Source: Clostridia bacterium
GTDB lineage: Bacteria; Bacillota; Clostridia; Christensenellales; Borkfalkiaceae
Assembly (NCBI GenBank): GCA_017408045.1
Contig: JAFQVL010000053.1
Span: 1 to 60,192 of the forward strand
Direction of reading: 5' to 3'
Length of the DNA: 60,192 bases
Part shown: piece by piece, positions 41,716 through 52,078 of the stretch
Position numbering within the stretch: the first letter of the stretch is position 1
Layout: the number at the start of each line of letters is the position of its first letter
Made by a program: the position numbers and the translations under genes
The notes under the pieces: model-generated
What the model was told of the DNA's origin: nothing
Database searches by the model: none
What the model saw: only the letters and a program-made list of their open reading frames with translations

Positions 41716-42210
41716 TTAGTGAATTGCGCCTTTTTTGATGCTCTCCACCAAGCCACCGTTTTCGATGATTTGCTGAATGAACGCAGGGAAAGGCTTGGTC
41801 TGAAAAGACTTGCCCGTCGTGCGGTTGTAGATGACGCCTGCATCCAAGTCCGCCTCGACGATATCCCCTTCGGAAATGCCGTCTACCGCCTCAGGGCATT
41901 CTAAAATCGCCAAGCCGATGTTGATAGAGTTGCGATAAAAAATACGGGCAAAGCTTCTTGCAATTACGAGGAAAATACCGCTCTCTTTAATCGCAATCGG
42001 GGCGTGCTCTCTCGAAGAGCCGCACCCAAAGTTGTAGCCTGCCACCATAATATCGCCTGCCTCCACTCTCTGCACGAAGGTCTTGTCAATATCCTCCATA
42101 CAATGGGAAGCGAGTTCCTTTTTGTCAATGGTATTCAAATAGCGAGCAGGGATAATTACGTCCGTGTCCACGTTGTCGCCATAACAAATGCTTTTTCCCG
42201 CGAATTTCAT
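41716..42210 (-). CDS. leuD: 3-isopropylmalate dehydratase, small subunit
   Basis: 164 residues, swivel domain only. [16 protein letters not shown] and [14 protein letters not shown] are the substrate-binding blocks. The length is that of the archaeal/clostridial LeuD. Its ATG overlaps the leuC stop as ATGA with GGAGG upstream, fitting equal production of both subunits. Confidence 0.96.
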   Translation of the reverse strand: MKFAGKSICYGDNVDTDVIIPARYLNTIDKKELASHCMEDIDKTFVQRVEAGDIMVAGYNFGCGSSREHAPIAIKESGIFLVIARSFARIFYRNSINIGLAILECPEAVDGISEGDIVEADLDAGVIYNRTTGKSFQTKPFPAFIQQIIENGGLVESIKKGAIH

Positions 42211-43481
42211 ACCTGTTCCTCCATTACTTCATACGGAGAGGCAATCTTGCCTGCTACTGCACTTGCCGCCGCCACGGCAGGGGATGCAAGATACACCTCG
42301 GAAGATACGTGCCCCATTCTGCCAACGAAGTTTCGGTTGGTGGTCGCCACCGCCCTTTCGCCTGCCGCCAACACGCCCATGTGTCCGCCAAGACAAGGTC
42401 CGCAGGTCGGGGTGGAAACGACGCAGCCTGCCTCGATAAAGGTACGAACTAAGCCGTTTTCAATCGCCTTTAAGTAAATGTCCTGCGTAGCAGGAATGAT
42501 GATGGCACGCACGTGCTTTGCCACTTTTTTACCCTTTAAGATAGCGGCTGCCTCTTCCAAATCCTTATAATGCCCGTTCGTGCAAGAGCCGATGACGACT
42601 TGGTCGATTTTGATATCCCCGATTTCGTCAAAAGTACGGGTGTTTTCGGGCAGGTGCGGGAAAGCTACCGTAGGGGTGATTGCCGACAAGTCAATCTCGT
42701 ACGTTTCGTCGTACACCGCGTCCTCGTCTGCCTTGTAGGCAATAAACGGACGGTTAGAGCGTTCCTTTACGTACGCTTCTGTCTGTTCGTCCACCTCAAA
42801 GATACCGTTCTTTGCGCCTGCTTCGATTGCCATATTCGAAATGGTCAATCGATCGTATACAGTGAGCGAGGAAACCCCTTCGCCAACGAATTCCATCGAC
42901 TTATACAGAGCGCCATCCACACCGATTTTGCCAATGATGTGCAAGATGACGTCCTTGCCCGATACGTATTGATTGAGTTTGCCCTTCAAGACAAACTTGA
43001 TGGCAGAAGGCACTTTGAACCAAGCCTTGCCCGTCGCCATACCGCACGCCATATCCGTCGAGCCTACGCCCGTGGAAAACGCGCCGATTGCACCGTAGGT
43101 GCAGGTGTGCGAGTCCGCCCCGATGACCACGTCCCCGGGCACTACCAAGCCCTTTTCAGGGAGCAACGCATGCTCGATGCCCATATCCCCTACGTCGTAG
43201 AAATGTACAACCTCGTGCTTTTCGCAAAAATCGCGGCACATTTTGCATTGCGTTGCCGCTTTGATGTCCTTGTTGGGCGCAAAATGGTCCATGACCATCG
43301 TTACTTTTTCTTTGTCGTAAACGTCGGTAGCCCCGATGCTTTCGAACTCACGAATGGCTACGGGAGAGGTGATGTCGTTGCCGAGCACTCGGTCTAAGTT
43401 GACCAAGACCAGTTCGCCAGCCTCTACCTTTTCAAGCCCCGCGTGCGCCGCAAGGATTTTTTGTGTCATTGTCATTCCCAT
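42207..43481 (-). CDS. leuC: 3-isopropylmalate dehydratase, large subunit
   Basis: 424 residues. [4Fe-4S] ligands are in [13 protein letters not shown] and PTCGPCLGG, and [18 protein letters not shown] lies in the first half. It isomerises 2- to 3-isopropylmalate with LeuD. GGAG lies 9 nt before ATG 43481. A repeat element separates it from ilvD upstream. Confidence 0.96.
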   Translation of the reverse strand: MGMTMTQKILAAHAGLEKVEAGELVLVNLDRVLGNDITSPVAIREFESIGATDVYDKEKVTMVMDHFAPNKDIKAATQCKMCRDFCEKHEVVHFYDVGDMGIEHALLPEKGLVVPGDVVIGADSHTCTYGAIGAFSTGVGSTDMACGMATGKAWFKVPSAIKFVLKGKLNQYVSGKDVILHIIGKIGVDGALYKSMEFVGEGVSSLTVYDRLTISNMAIEAGAKNGIFEVDEQTEAYVKERSNRPFIAYKADEDAVYDETYEIDLSAITPTVAFPHLPENTRTFDEIGDIKIDQVVIGSCTNGHYKDLEEAAAILKGKKVAKHVRAIIIPATQDIYLKAIENGLVRTFIEAGCVVSTPTCGPCLGGHMGVLAAGERAVATTNRNFVGRMGHVSSEVYLASPAVAAASAVAGKIASPYEVMEEQV

Positions 43482-43546
43482 AATGAGAAACTCCTTTTTT
43501 TAAGAAATGAATTGCGGAACGTGATTGCTCCGCATCCATTTTGCAT

Positions 43547-43670
43547 AAAACGTTGCAGTTGCAAGCAAGACGCGAAGGACGTGGCTTTCCCGACGGGAGC
43601 GTACATAGGCGTACGTGACCGAGGGAAAACGCAAGTCCGACAAAGTATTGCACCGCAAATCCGACGTTTT
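43547..43670. repeat. Palindrome-ended ~120-bp intergenic repeat, copy A (after ilvD)
   Basis: Begins AAAACGTTGCAGTTGCAAGC and ends CAAATCCGACGTTTT, so the ends are inverted (AAAACGTTG against CGACGTTTT). It contains the hairpin GTACATAGGCGTAC. Copy B at 45405-45525 shares both ends and the GACCGAGG segment. It abuts the ilvD stop codon. Confidence 0.75.
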
Positions 43671-45327
43671 ACTTATTGATGATTGCGCCTTTATCCGCCG
43701 AGGAAACCTGCGCCGCATACCGCTTCAAATACCCCGAAACCTCTTTGCGTTTGAGGGGCATTTCCGCCTTACGCTTTGCAAGCTCTTCTTCAGAAACTTT
43801 CAACTCAATGGTGTAGGCAGGGATATTGATAGAGATAATATCGCCGTCCTTGACGTAGGCAATCGTACCGCCGGAAACCGCCTCGGGGGAAACGTGCCCG
43901 ATCGACGCGCCACGGGTCGCACCCGAGAATCTGCCGTCCGTAATCAAGGCTACGTCCTTATCCAAGCCCATACCTGCAATCGCAGAGGTGGGCGAGAGCA
44001 TTTCACGCATACCAGGGCCGCCTGCAGGGCCTTCATAGCGAATGACCACGACGTCCCCTTTCACGATTTTGCCTGCATAGATTGCGGCAATCGTTTCTTC
44101 CTCGCTTTCAAAGACCTTGGCAGGGCCTTCGTGCACCAGCATTTCCTCCGCCACCGCCGAACGCTTTACCACGCACCCGTCGGGGGCAAGGTTGCCTTTC
44201 AGCACCGCAATACCGCCCGTCTTCGTAAACGCCGTTTCGGGGGTACGGATTACCTCTTCGTCGAGGTTCTTGACCCCTTCCAAATTTTCTTTCATCGTCT
44301 TGCCCGTGCAGGTCAAAACAGAAGTATCTAAGAGGTTCAAGCCCTCCAGCTCCTTCAAGACGGCATACACGCCGCCCGCCTCATTGAGGTCCTCCATATA
44401 GGTAGGCCCTGCGGGGGCAAGGTGGCAAAGGTTGGGGGTATGTTCGCTGATTTCGTTCACCTCGTCCAAAGAGAACGGAACGCCGCATTCGTTGGCGATA
44501 GCGGGCAAATGGAGCATACTGTTCGTCGAACAACCAAGCGCCATGTCTGCGATGATTGCGTTTTTGATTGCCGCTTTCGTCATAATATCACGGGGCTTGA
44601 TTTGCTTTTTCACAAGCTCCATGACCTGCATGCCTGCGTGCTTTGCAAGTTCAATTCTCGCAGAGTACACCGCAGGAATCGTGCCGTTGCCACGCAAGCC
44701 CATGCCCAAGACCTCGGTGAGGCAGTTCATGGAATTTGCCGTATACATCCCCGAACAAGAACCGCAGGTAGGACATACCTTGCGTTCGAATTCGGTCAGT
44801 TGACATTCGTCGATTTTTCCTGCTTTGTACGCGCCCACCGCCTCGAACATACTGGAAAGGGAGCGCTTTTTACCGCCTACTCTGCCTGCGAGCATCGGGC
44901 CACCCGAAACGAACACCGTCGGGATATTGAGTCGCGCCGCCGCCATCAGCAGCCCGGGTACGTTCTTGTCGCAGTTGGGAATCATCACCAAGCCGTCAAA
45001 GCCGTGCGCCATGACCATTGCTTCCGTGCTGTCGGCAATTAAATCACGGGTGACGAGGGAATACTTCATGCCGACGTGCCCCATTGCAATCCCGTCGCAT
45101 ACGGTGATTGCGGGGAACATAATCGGCGTACCGCCTGCCATTGCAACGCCCATTTTGACTGCGTCGCAAATCTTATCGAGGTCCTTATGCCCCGGCACGA
45201 TTTCGTTGTAAGAGCATACCACGCCGATGAGCGGGCGAGAAAGCTCCTCGTCCGTCAAGCCCAGCGCGTGATACAAGGAACGGTGCGGAGCGTTGTGAAA
45301 TCCGTCTACTATTGTTTCTTTAATCAT
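43669..45327 (-). CDS. ilvD: Dihydroxy-acid dehydratase
   Basis: 552 residues. Iron-sulfur ligands are in [11 protein letters not shown] and [31 protein letters not shown] and [20 protein letters not shown] lie in the C-terminal half. It catalyses the third common step of valine and isoleucine synthesis. AAAGGT precedes the ATG. Intergenic repeats flank the gene on both sides. Confidence 0.96.
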   Translation of the reverse strand: MIKETIVDGFHNAPHRSLYHALGLTDEELSRPLIGVVCSYNEIVPGHKDLDKICDAVKMGVAMAGGTPIMFPAITVCDGIAMGHVGMKYSLVTRDLIADSTEAMVMAHGFDGLVMIPNCDKNVPGLLMAAARLNIPTVFVSGGPMLAGRVGGKKRSLSSMFEAVGAYKAGKIDECQLTEFERKVCPTCGSCSGMYTANSMNCLTEVLGMGLRGNGTIPAVYSARIELAKHAGMQVMELVKKQIKPRDIMTKAAIKNAIIADMALGCSTNSMLHLPAIANECGVPFSLDEVNEISEHTPNLCHLAPAGPTYMEDLNEAGGVYAVLKELEGLNLLDTSVLTCTGKTMKENLEGVKNLDEEVIRTPETAFTKTGGIAVLKGNLAPDGCVVKRSAVAEEMLVHEGPAKVFESEEETIAAIYAGKIVKGDVVVIRYEGPAGGPGMREMLSPTSAIAGMGLDKDVALITDGRFSGATRGASIGHVSPEAVSGGTIAYVKDGDIISINIPAYTIELKVSEEELAKRKAEMPLKRKEVSGYLKRYAAQVSSADKGAIINK

Positions 45328-45367
45328 AGTGATACCTTTATAGGGAGTGCATTGATTTGCTCAGCAA

Positions 45368-45403
45368 GCCGACAAAGTATTGCGTAGCAAATCCGCCGTT
45401 TGC
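45368..45403. repeat. Partial copy of the intergenic repeat
   Basis: GCCGACAAAGTATTGC followed by GTAGCAAATCCG matches the closing segment of copies A and B. It lies immediately before copy B, so repeated or nested insertion occurred here. Confidence 0.6.
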
Positions 45404-45404
45404 A

Positions 45405-45525
45405 AAAACGTTGCAGTTGCAAGCAAGACAAGGCGCGCGAGGATAACCCGAGGGAGTTTACTAACCGTAAATGACCGAGGATTGCCACAGCGCAACGCCG
45501 TATTGCGTAGCAAATCCAACGTTTT
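45405..45525. repeat. Palindrome-ended ~120-bp intergenic repeat, copy B (after ilvC)
   Basis: Begins AAAACGTTGCAGTTGCAAGC and ends CAAATCCAACGTTTT, with perfectly inverted AAAACGTTG/CAACGTTTT ends. The middle differs from copy A but keeps GACCGAGG and a hairpin (GTTTACTAACCGTAAAT). It abuts the ilvC stop codon. Confidence 0.75.
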
Positions 45526-45526
45526 T

Positions 45527-46567
<1,041 letters not shown>

Positions 46568-46585
46568 TTAAAAATTTTTTATTTA

Positions 46586-46768
46586 GGCTATGTCACAGAG
46601 AATGGTTGATTTACAACAAAACCCTTTTTGTTGGGTTGACGAGAAAAATATAAGAAAGACAAGCGTTTTGTGAGGGCGCATACCCTCAGCGGTCTGTAAC
46701 CGAGCAAAACACGCCGAATTTCGCAACTATTTTTCCGCCAAAAATCAACCAGGTGATGTGACAGAGCC
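46586..46768. mobile_element. 183-bp MITE-like element with 8-bp target duplication
   Basis: Flanked by TTTATTTA direct repeats (46578-46585 and 46769-46776). The ends are inverted: GGCTATGTCACA-N6-GGTTGATTT at the left and GGCTCTGTCACA-N6-GGTTGATTT at the right (20 of 21 non-spacer positions match). Inside are only hairpins (for example GAGGGCGCATACCCTC) and no transposase. The GGCT ends and 8-bp duplication recall ISL3-family elements, which may supply the transposase; this assignment is inference. It is inserted directly at the ilvN stop codon. Confidence 0.85.
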
Positions 46769-46769
46769 T

Positions 46770-47267
46770 TTATTTATTAAGTAAAGTGATGCTCCCTCTA
46801 TCCAGAGCAACGATACCTGTACGGCATATTTCCATAATCCCAAACGGTTGCATCAACGCAACGAAGGCGTCCATTTTCTGCGGATCGCCCGTCACCTCGA
46901 TACACATTTCCGCAGGCGAATAGTCGATAACCTTCGCGCGGAATACGTCTACCGCCGTCATAATCTCCGTCCGAGTGCCAGAGGAATGTTTTACTTTAAT
47001 CAGCATCAATTCACGCTTGGTGGCTTCGTTTTCAAGCACCTCTACTTTCTTGACGTTGATCAGTTTTTTCAGTTGGTGAATAACCTGCGCCTTTGCATGC
47101 TCGTCGCCGTGCATGGTGATGGTGATACGGGAATATTCCGGGCTTTCGGTGACGCCTACCGTCAAGGAGTCGATATTAAAGCCTCTGCGCGAGAACAAAC
47201 CCGTAACCCTCGTCAAAACGCCGAACTGGTTGTCTACGTATACTGCGATAATAAACTTATTTTCCAT
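46770..47267 (-). CDS. ilvN: Acetolactate synthase, small regulatory subunit
   Basis: 165 residues. An N-terminal ACT domain (YVDNQFGVLTRVTGLFSRRGFNIDSL) and a C-terminal regulatory domain match IlvH/IlvN. The subunit confers valine feedback. A G-rich ribosome binding site precedes the ATG, 11 nt after ilvB. The stop codon lies within the 8-bp duplication of the adjacent MITE, so the insertion left the protein intact. Confidence 0.95.
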   Translation of the reverse strand: MENKFIIAVYVDNQFGVLTRVTGLFSRRGFNIDSLTVGVTESPEYSRITITMHGDEHAKAQVIHQLKKLINVKKVEVLENEATKRELMLIKVKHSSGTRTEIMTAVDVFRAKVIDYSPAEMCIEVTGDPQKMDAFVALMQPFGIMEICRTGIVALDRGSITLLNK

Positions 47268-47278
47268 CTTGCGCCCCC

Positions 47279-48964
47279 TTATTTTTCTTCGATTTTTACG
47301 ATAATGTCGTCAATCGCGCCGCCGGGAGGGAGCATGGGTAATACCATCTCATCCTTGCCGATACTAACGTCGATGACCGCAGGTCTGCCCGACGCCTGCG
47401 CCGCCTTGAACGCCGCCTCGAACTGCTCTGGTGTTTCCGCTTTCATACCCAACGCGCCAAACGCCTCGGCAAGTTTCACAAAGTCTGTCTGTCGGGAAAG
47501 CACCGTCTGCGAATAGCGTTTTCCAAAGAACAGGGTCTGCCATTGTCTTACCATTCCGAGCACGCCGTTGTTGAGCAGAACGATGACGACGGGAATGTTA
47601 TAGGAAACCGCGGTAGCCAATTCGTTTAAGTTCATACCAAAGCTGCCGTCGCCCGTGATGAGTACGGTGGGGTCGCCCGTCGCTACGTACGCGCCCATTG
47701 CCGCGCCTAAGCCAAAGCCCATCGTTCCCAAGCCACCGCTGGAAACAAACCGACGAGGCTTGTTAAACTGCGTATACTGCGCCGCCCACATCTGGTGTTG
47801 CCCTACGTCGGTAGCCACGATGGTGTCGTCCGACTTGTTCGCGTTGATGATATCGAAAATCTGTTTCGGGGTAATGCTCTGCGTGCTGCCTGCCGCAAGT
47901 TCCTTTTCGGTCGCAAGCTCCTCTGCCTTCAACTGCTCTACCCGAGCAATCCATTCGGGATGGCTTGCCTTTTGGCACTTTGCCATAATCCGCTTTAACG
48001 CATCCTCTACGTCGCCGATTAAGCCAAGGTCTACCTGCACGTTCTTGTTGATTTCCGCAAAGTCGGGGTCAATCTGAATAATCTTGCTCTTTTTTGCAAA
48101 TTTTGCAACGTTGCCCGTCGCTCTGTCAGAGAAACGAACGCCAACGCCCAAGATGAGGTCGCACTCGTTTTGCGCCATGCTCGACGCGTAGTGTCCGTGC
48201 ATCCCCTGCATGCCCAAAAAGCGAGGGTCGCTGTCGGGGACTGCGGACAAGCCCATAAACGAGCAACCGATGACACCGTCAATCTTATACGCAAAATCGA
48301 CCACTTCGTCGCCAAGCCCCAAGCCAGCTGCGCCACCGCCGATATAAATATACGGCTTTTCCGCCTGCATAATCAGCTGCACCGCCTTGTCAATCTCCTC
48401 TTCGGAAACCTTGGGCAGGGGGATTTTTTCCACTACGGGCTGCGGCTCGTAATCGTACAGAGCAACCTGCACGTCCTTGGGAATGTCCACGAGGACGGGG
48501 CCGGGTCTGCCCGATTTTGCGATTGCAAACGCCTCGCGAATGGTATCGGCAAGGTTCGCAACGCTCTTTACGAAAAAGTTGTGTTTCGTGATAGGAATGG
48601 TCACGCCCGTAATATCAATCTCTTGGAAGCTGTCCTTACCGATCAGCGAATTCGGCACGTTGCCCGTAATCGCTACCATCGGAATGGAGTCCAGCATTGC
48701 CGTTGCAATCCCCGTGACGAGGTTGGTTGCGCCCGGACCAGAGGTCGCAAGGCATACGCCCACCTTACCCGTCGCGCGCGAATAGCCGTCCGCCGCATGG
48801 GACGCACCTTGCTCGTGCGCGGTGAGAATGTGATTGATCTCGTCCTTGTATTTATACAAAGCATCGTAGATATTGATGACCTGACCGCCCGGATACCCGA
48901 ACACGTCGGTCGTACCCTGCTCAATCAGCGTTCTTACCAAGATTTCTGCACCGTTTAATTTCAT
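47279..48964 (-). CDS. ilvB: Acetolactate synthase, catalytic subunit
   Basis: 561 residues, thiamine-diphosphate enzyme. The catalytic Glu lies in [15 protein letters not shown] (~50). A central FAD-binding domain is followed by the ThDP site [15 protein letters not shown]...NNGVLGMV near ~435-475. It makes acetolactate and acetohydroxybutyrate. AAGGAG precedes the ATG. Confidence 0.96.
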   Translation of the reverse strand: MKLNGAEILVRTLIEQGTTDVFGYPGGQVINIYDALYKYKDEINHILTAHEQGASHAADGYSRATGKVGVCLATSGPGATNLVTGIATAMLDSIPMVAITGNVPNSLIGKDSFQEIDITGVTIPITKHNFFVKSVANLADTIREAFAIAKSGRPGPVLVDIPKDVQVALYDYEPQPVVEKIPLPKVSEEEIDKAVQLIMQAEKPYIYIGGGAAGLGLGDEVVDFAYKIDGVIGCSFMGLSAVPDSDPRFLGMQGMHGHYASSMAQNECDLILGVGVRFSDRATGNVAKFAKKSKIIQIDPDFAEINKNVQVDLGLIGDVEDALKRIMAKCQKASHPEWIARVEQLKAEELATEKELAAGSTQSITPKQIFDIINANKSDDTIVATDVGQHQMWAAQYTQFNKPRRFVSSGGLGTMGFGLGAAMGAYVATGDPTVLITGDGSFGMNLNELATAVSYNIPVVIVLLNNGVLGMVRQWQTLFFGKRYSQTVLSRQTDFVKLAEAFGALGMKAETPEQFEAAFKAAQASGRPAVIDVSIGKDEMVLPMLPPGGAIDDIIVKIEEK

Positions 48965-48985
48965 ATTTTCTCCTTGCTTTTTCTC

Positions 48986-50671
48986 TCAATTTTTCAGCAT
49001 TTTATTCACCGCGGATATCAGCGCGTTTAAGGATGAGGTCATGATGTCCGTATGCACGCCAGCGCCCCAATACGTCTTTCCAGCCTTGGAAATACTGACG
49101 TAAGACGCCGCTTTTGAGGTGGATTTTTCTTCCAAAGCGTGCTCGGTGTAGCTTTCCACCACAAAGCTTTCGTCCAAAACTCTTCTCAGCGCGTTGCAGG
49201 CTGCGTCCAAACGCCCGTTTCCATGTTCGGTGATGGTTTTTTCCTCGCCACCGTATGCTACGGTCAGCTTTGCCCAAACGTCCTCTTCGTATTCCACGCC
49301 GTCAAACTCGTGTTCCGCCTCAAAGCTTGCTTTCAACAGGGAAAGCGGCGTTTGTACGTTGACGAAATCCCGCAGGAAAATGTCGTGCACCTCGCTGCTT
49401 GCCAGCTCTCTGTGGGCGTGGTCCGAAATGCTCTTGACGTGATAGCCGAAGACTTCGCGGAATTTTGCCGGCAGGGAAAGGTGGAACTGCGTTTCGAGAA
49501 TATACCCGATACCCCCTTTGCCAGACTGCGAATTGATACGGATGACGTCCGCCTCGTACACTCTGCCAACGTCGGCAGGGTCTAAAGGCAGATAGGGCAC
49601 GTTCCATACCCCCGTGTGGTTTTCCTCGCGGTACTTCATACCCTTGGCAATCGCGTCTTGGTGCGAACCAGAGAACGCCGCGAATACCAGCGCGCCGCTG
49701 TACGGCTGCCGTTCGGGTACGCGCATTCTGGTCACTTCCTCATACACCCTCGTAATCGAAGGCAGGTCGGAAAAATCCAACTTCGGGTCTACACCCTGCG
49801 AATACATATTGAGCGCCAACGTGATGATATCGACGTTGCCCGTACGCTCGCCGTTGCCGAACAGCGTACCCTCTACTCTATCGCCGCCTGCCAGCAAGCC
49901 CATTTCGGTGTCCGCAATCCCCGTACCTCTGTCGTTGTGCGGATGCAGGGAAATGATTACGTGGTCGCGATAGCGAAGGTGCTTGTCCATGTATTCCACC
50001 TGCGCCGCGTAGACGTGGGGCATCGAATGCGCCACCGTTACGGGCAGGTTGATAATCGCCTCGTCCCCTTCCGTCGGCTTCCATACGTCCAGCACCGCGT
50101 TGCACACCTCAGCGGCAAACGCAGGCTCTGTGCCCGTAAAGCTTTCGGGGGAGTATTCCAAAGTAATTTTCCCTTCGGCTGCGTCCTTGTACTTCTTGCA
50201 GAGTTTTGCCCCGAACACGGCAATCTCCTTAATGGCTGCCTTGTCCTTTTTGAACACCTGCTCTCTCTGCGCTTTCGAAGTGGAGTTGTAGACGTGTACG
50301 ATTGCTCTCTTCGCGCCCTTGATTGCCTCGAAGGTCTTGGCAATGATATGTTCTCTTGCTTGCGTCAAAACCTGAATGACGACGTCGTCGGGAATAAGGT
50401 TTCTTTCGATGAGCGCACGGCAGAATTCGTATTCCGTTTCGCTTGCCGCAGGGAAACCGACCTCGATTTCCTTGAACCCAACCTTGCAAAGCACCTCGAA
50501 GAAACGGAGTTTTTCTTCTAAACTCATCGGCACAATCAAGGCTTGGTTGCCGTCGCGAAGGTCGACGCTGCACCATACGGGCGGCTTTTCGATGGCGGTT
50601 TTACGCATCCAGTCCATCGACACGCCCTCAGGTAAAAAATATTGTTTTTCGTATTTATTGCTATTCTTCAT
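48986..50671 (-). CDS. leuA: 2-isopropylmalate synthase, long LeuA form
   Basis: 561 residues. The catalytic motif is CSVDLRDGNQAL (~35), the metal HxH is in SLHPHNDRGTG, and GNGERTGNVDI follows. A C-terminal allosteric leucine-binding domain starts near ~430. The N-terminus (KYFLPEG-like, MDWMRKTAIEKPP) is of the yeast/actinobacterial LeuA type rather than the shorter common bacterial one. AAGGA precedes the ATG. First committed step to leucine. Confidence 0.94.
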   Translation of the reverse strand: MKNSNKYEKQYFLPEGVSMDWMRKTAIEKPPVWCSVDLRDGNQALIVPMSLEEKLRFFEVLCKVGFKEIEVGFPAASETEYEFCRALIERNLIPDDVVIQVLTQAREHIIAKTFEAIKGAKRAIVHVYNSTSKAQREQVFKKDKAAIKEIAVFGAKLCKKYKDAAEGKITLEYSPESFTGTEPAFAAEVCNAVLDVWKPTEGDEAIINLPVTVAHSMPHVYAAQVEYMDKHLRYRDHVIISLHPHNDRGTGIADTEMGLLAGGDRVEGTLFGNGERTGNVDIITLALNMYSQGVDPKLDFSDLPSITRVYEEVTRMRVPERQPYSGALVFAAFSGSHQDAIAKGMKYREENHTGVWNVPYLPLDPADVGRVYEADVIRINSQSGKGGIGYILETQFHLSLPAKFREVFGYHVKSISDHAHRELASSEVHDIFLRDFVNVQTPLSLLKASFEAEHEFDGVEYEEDVWAKLTVAYGGEEKTITEHGNGRLDAACNALRRVLDESFVVESYTEHALEEKSTSKAASYVSISKAGKTYWGAGVHTDIMTSSLNALISAVNKMLKN

Positions 50672-50707
50672 TCCTAAATCCTTAGAAAACCATTCTCTCT
50701 CGTTTCA

Positions 50708-51769
50708 TTACAGAGGATATACCCAACCGTAGGTATCCTCTCTCTTGCCCCATTGAATACCCGTCAAGATGTCGTACAGCTTCTTCGTGGTTTCCCCGAT
50801 TGCTCCGCCGCCGACAACGTATTCCTTGTCGCCGATTGCCAACTTGCCGATAGGGGAAACGACCGCCGCCGTACCCGTACCCCAAGCCTCTTCCAACGCG
50901 CCGTTTTCCAACGCCGATACGAGCTCTTCCAACGAAAACAACCTTTCCTCTACCTCGTAGCCTTCCTTTTTAAGAACCTCGATACAACTCATTCTCGTGA
51001 TACCGGGTAGGATAGAGCCGGTCAATTTCGGGGTGATAATCTTCCCACCGATTTTGAACATGACGTTCATCGCGCCGACTTCCTCGATGTATTTGCGTTC
51101 AACGCCGTCCAACCACAGTACCTGCGAATAGCCTTTCTTCGCCGCACGTTCGCCTGCGCGAGTGCTTGCCGCGTAGTTGCCGCCGCACTTTGCATAGCCC
51201 GTGCCGCCGCGTACCGTACGGACGTCCTCGTTCTCAATCATAATCCCAACGGGGTTGATACCTTCCTTGTAGTAGCTGCCGCTGGGGGAAGCAATCAACA
51301 TAAAGGTTGCGCGGTGTACTGCGTGTACCCCCAAGCATTCGTCGTTGCCAAATAAGAACGGGCGCAGATACAGCGAAGTCCCAAAGGAATGGGGAACGAA
51401 CCGTTCTTCCAACCGTACGAACTGTTCGATTAGGGAAAGCATTTCCCCCTCGTCCATGGTAGGCAAGCTCATACGTTCTGCCGAGCGGTTCATGCGCTTG
51501 ACGTTTTCCATCGGACGGAAGAGCTGCACGCCGCCGTCTGCGCGACGGTACGCCTTCAAGCCCTCAAAAATTTCCGCACCGTAATGCAAAACGGTGGAAG
51601 CAGGATGCAAATCGATTCTGCCAAACGGCAGGATTTTTGCATCGTACCAGCCTTGTTCTGCCGACCATTCCACCACCAGCATATGGTCGGTGAAGTATTT
51701 TCCAAAGCCCAATTCGCTTTCAGGAGGCATCGTCTTCGGGTTTTCCGTTTTTACAATCGTCAATTCCAT
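50708..51769 (-). CDS. ilvE: Branched-chain amino acid aminotransferase
   Basis: 353 residues, class IV PLP enzyme of the longer ilvE II type. YGAEIFEGLKAYR, RPMENVKRMNRSAERM, the PLP lysine in ERKYIEEVGAMNVMF (~200), and GSILPGITRMS are visible. First gene of the 14-kb operon. ATG 51769 lies directly after a hairpin whose loop contains GAAGGA (51770-51791), so initiation may be regulated by folding. Confidence 0.95.
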   Translation of the reverse strand: MELTIVKTENPKTMPPESELGFGKYFTDHMLVVEWSAEQGWYDAKILPFGRIDLHPASTVLHYGAEIFEGLKAYRRADGGVQLFRPMENVKRMNRSAERMSLPTMDEGEMLSLIEQFVRLEERFVPHSFGTSLYLRPFLFGNDECLGVHAVHRATFMLIASPSGSYYKEGINPVGIMIENEDVRTVRGGTGYAKCGGNYAASTRAGERAAKKGYSQVLWLDGVERKYIEEVGAMNVMFKIGGKIITPKLTGSILPGITRMSCIEVLKKEGYEVEERLFSLEELVSALENGALEEAWGTGTAAVVSPIGKLAIGDKEYVVGGGAIGETTKKLYDILTGIQWGKREDTYGWVYPL

Positions 51770-51791
51770 AATAACACTCCTTCGTGTTATT
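51770..51791 (-). promoter_or_regulatory. Hairpin holding the ilvE ribosome binding site in its loop
   Basis: On the minus strand AATAACAC and GTGTTATT form an 8-bp stem around GAAGGA, and the ATG follows at once. It could be a translational switch or an operator palindrome. A further GATAACAC half site lies just upstream. Confidence 0.55.
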
Positions 51792-51851
51792 CGTTTTTTC
51801 GATAACACGCGTATGTATCAATTTATTTTTATAATAAAAGAATTATTACAA

Positions 51852-51881
51852 TCATACCACAACCGATAGGAATAAGTCAAA
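51852..51881 (-). promoter_or_regulatory. Promoter of the branched-chain amino acid operon
   Basis: TTGACT (51881-51876), an 18-nt spacer and TATGAT (51857-51852). The ~75-nt leader has no T-box or leader peptide that I can see. Confidence 0.65.
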
Positions 51882-51911
51882 CGTTTTGCGCGCGTGTAAT
51901 CAAAAAATCGT

Positions 51912-51941
51912 AAAAAAATCCTTCCCCCTTGTGGGGGAAGG
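51912..51941 (-). terminator. Terminator downstream of the MFS gene
   Basis: CCTTCCCCC/GGGGGAAGG hairpin with TTTTTTT on the minus strand. The ~140 nt between it and the MFS stop hold no gene that I can see. Confidence 0.85.
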
Positions 51942-52078
51942 CACTTTATCAACCTTTCTTTTTTTACTCTGCGCCAATTGCAGGCGAACGATCGCTCCGT
52001 TTAATCCTGCTCGTTTGCGGGCGTCTCGGTTGTATTTTCCGCTTCGAAACAAAAAACGGAGCGTTTGAAAAGGCTATT

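Noticed and set aside
43547..45525. Possible CRISPR array in the ilv operon
   Set aside because: Repeats are ~120 bp, only two to three copies, separated by a gene, and have no spacer structure or cas genes.
46586..46768. Complete insertion sequence
   Set aside because: The element is 183 bp with no transposase, so only a non-autonomous element can be claimed.
51770..51900. T-box riboswitch for the branched-chain operon
   Set aside because: The leader is only ~75 nt and lacks a T-box sequence or specifier stem.
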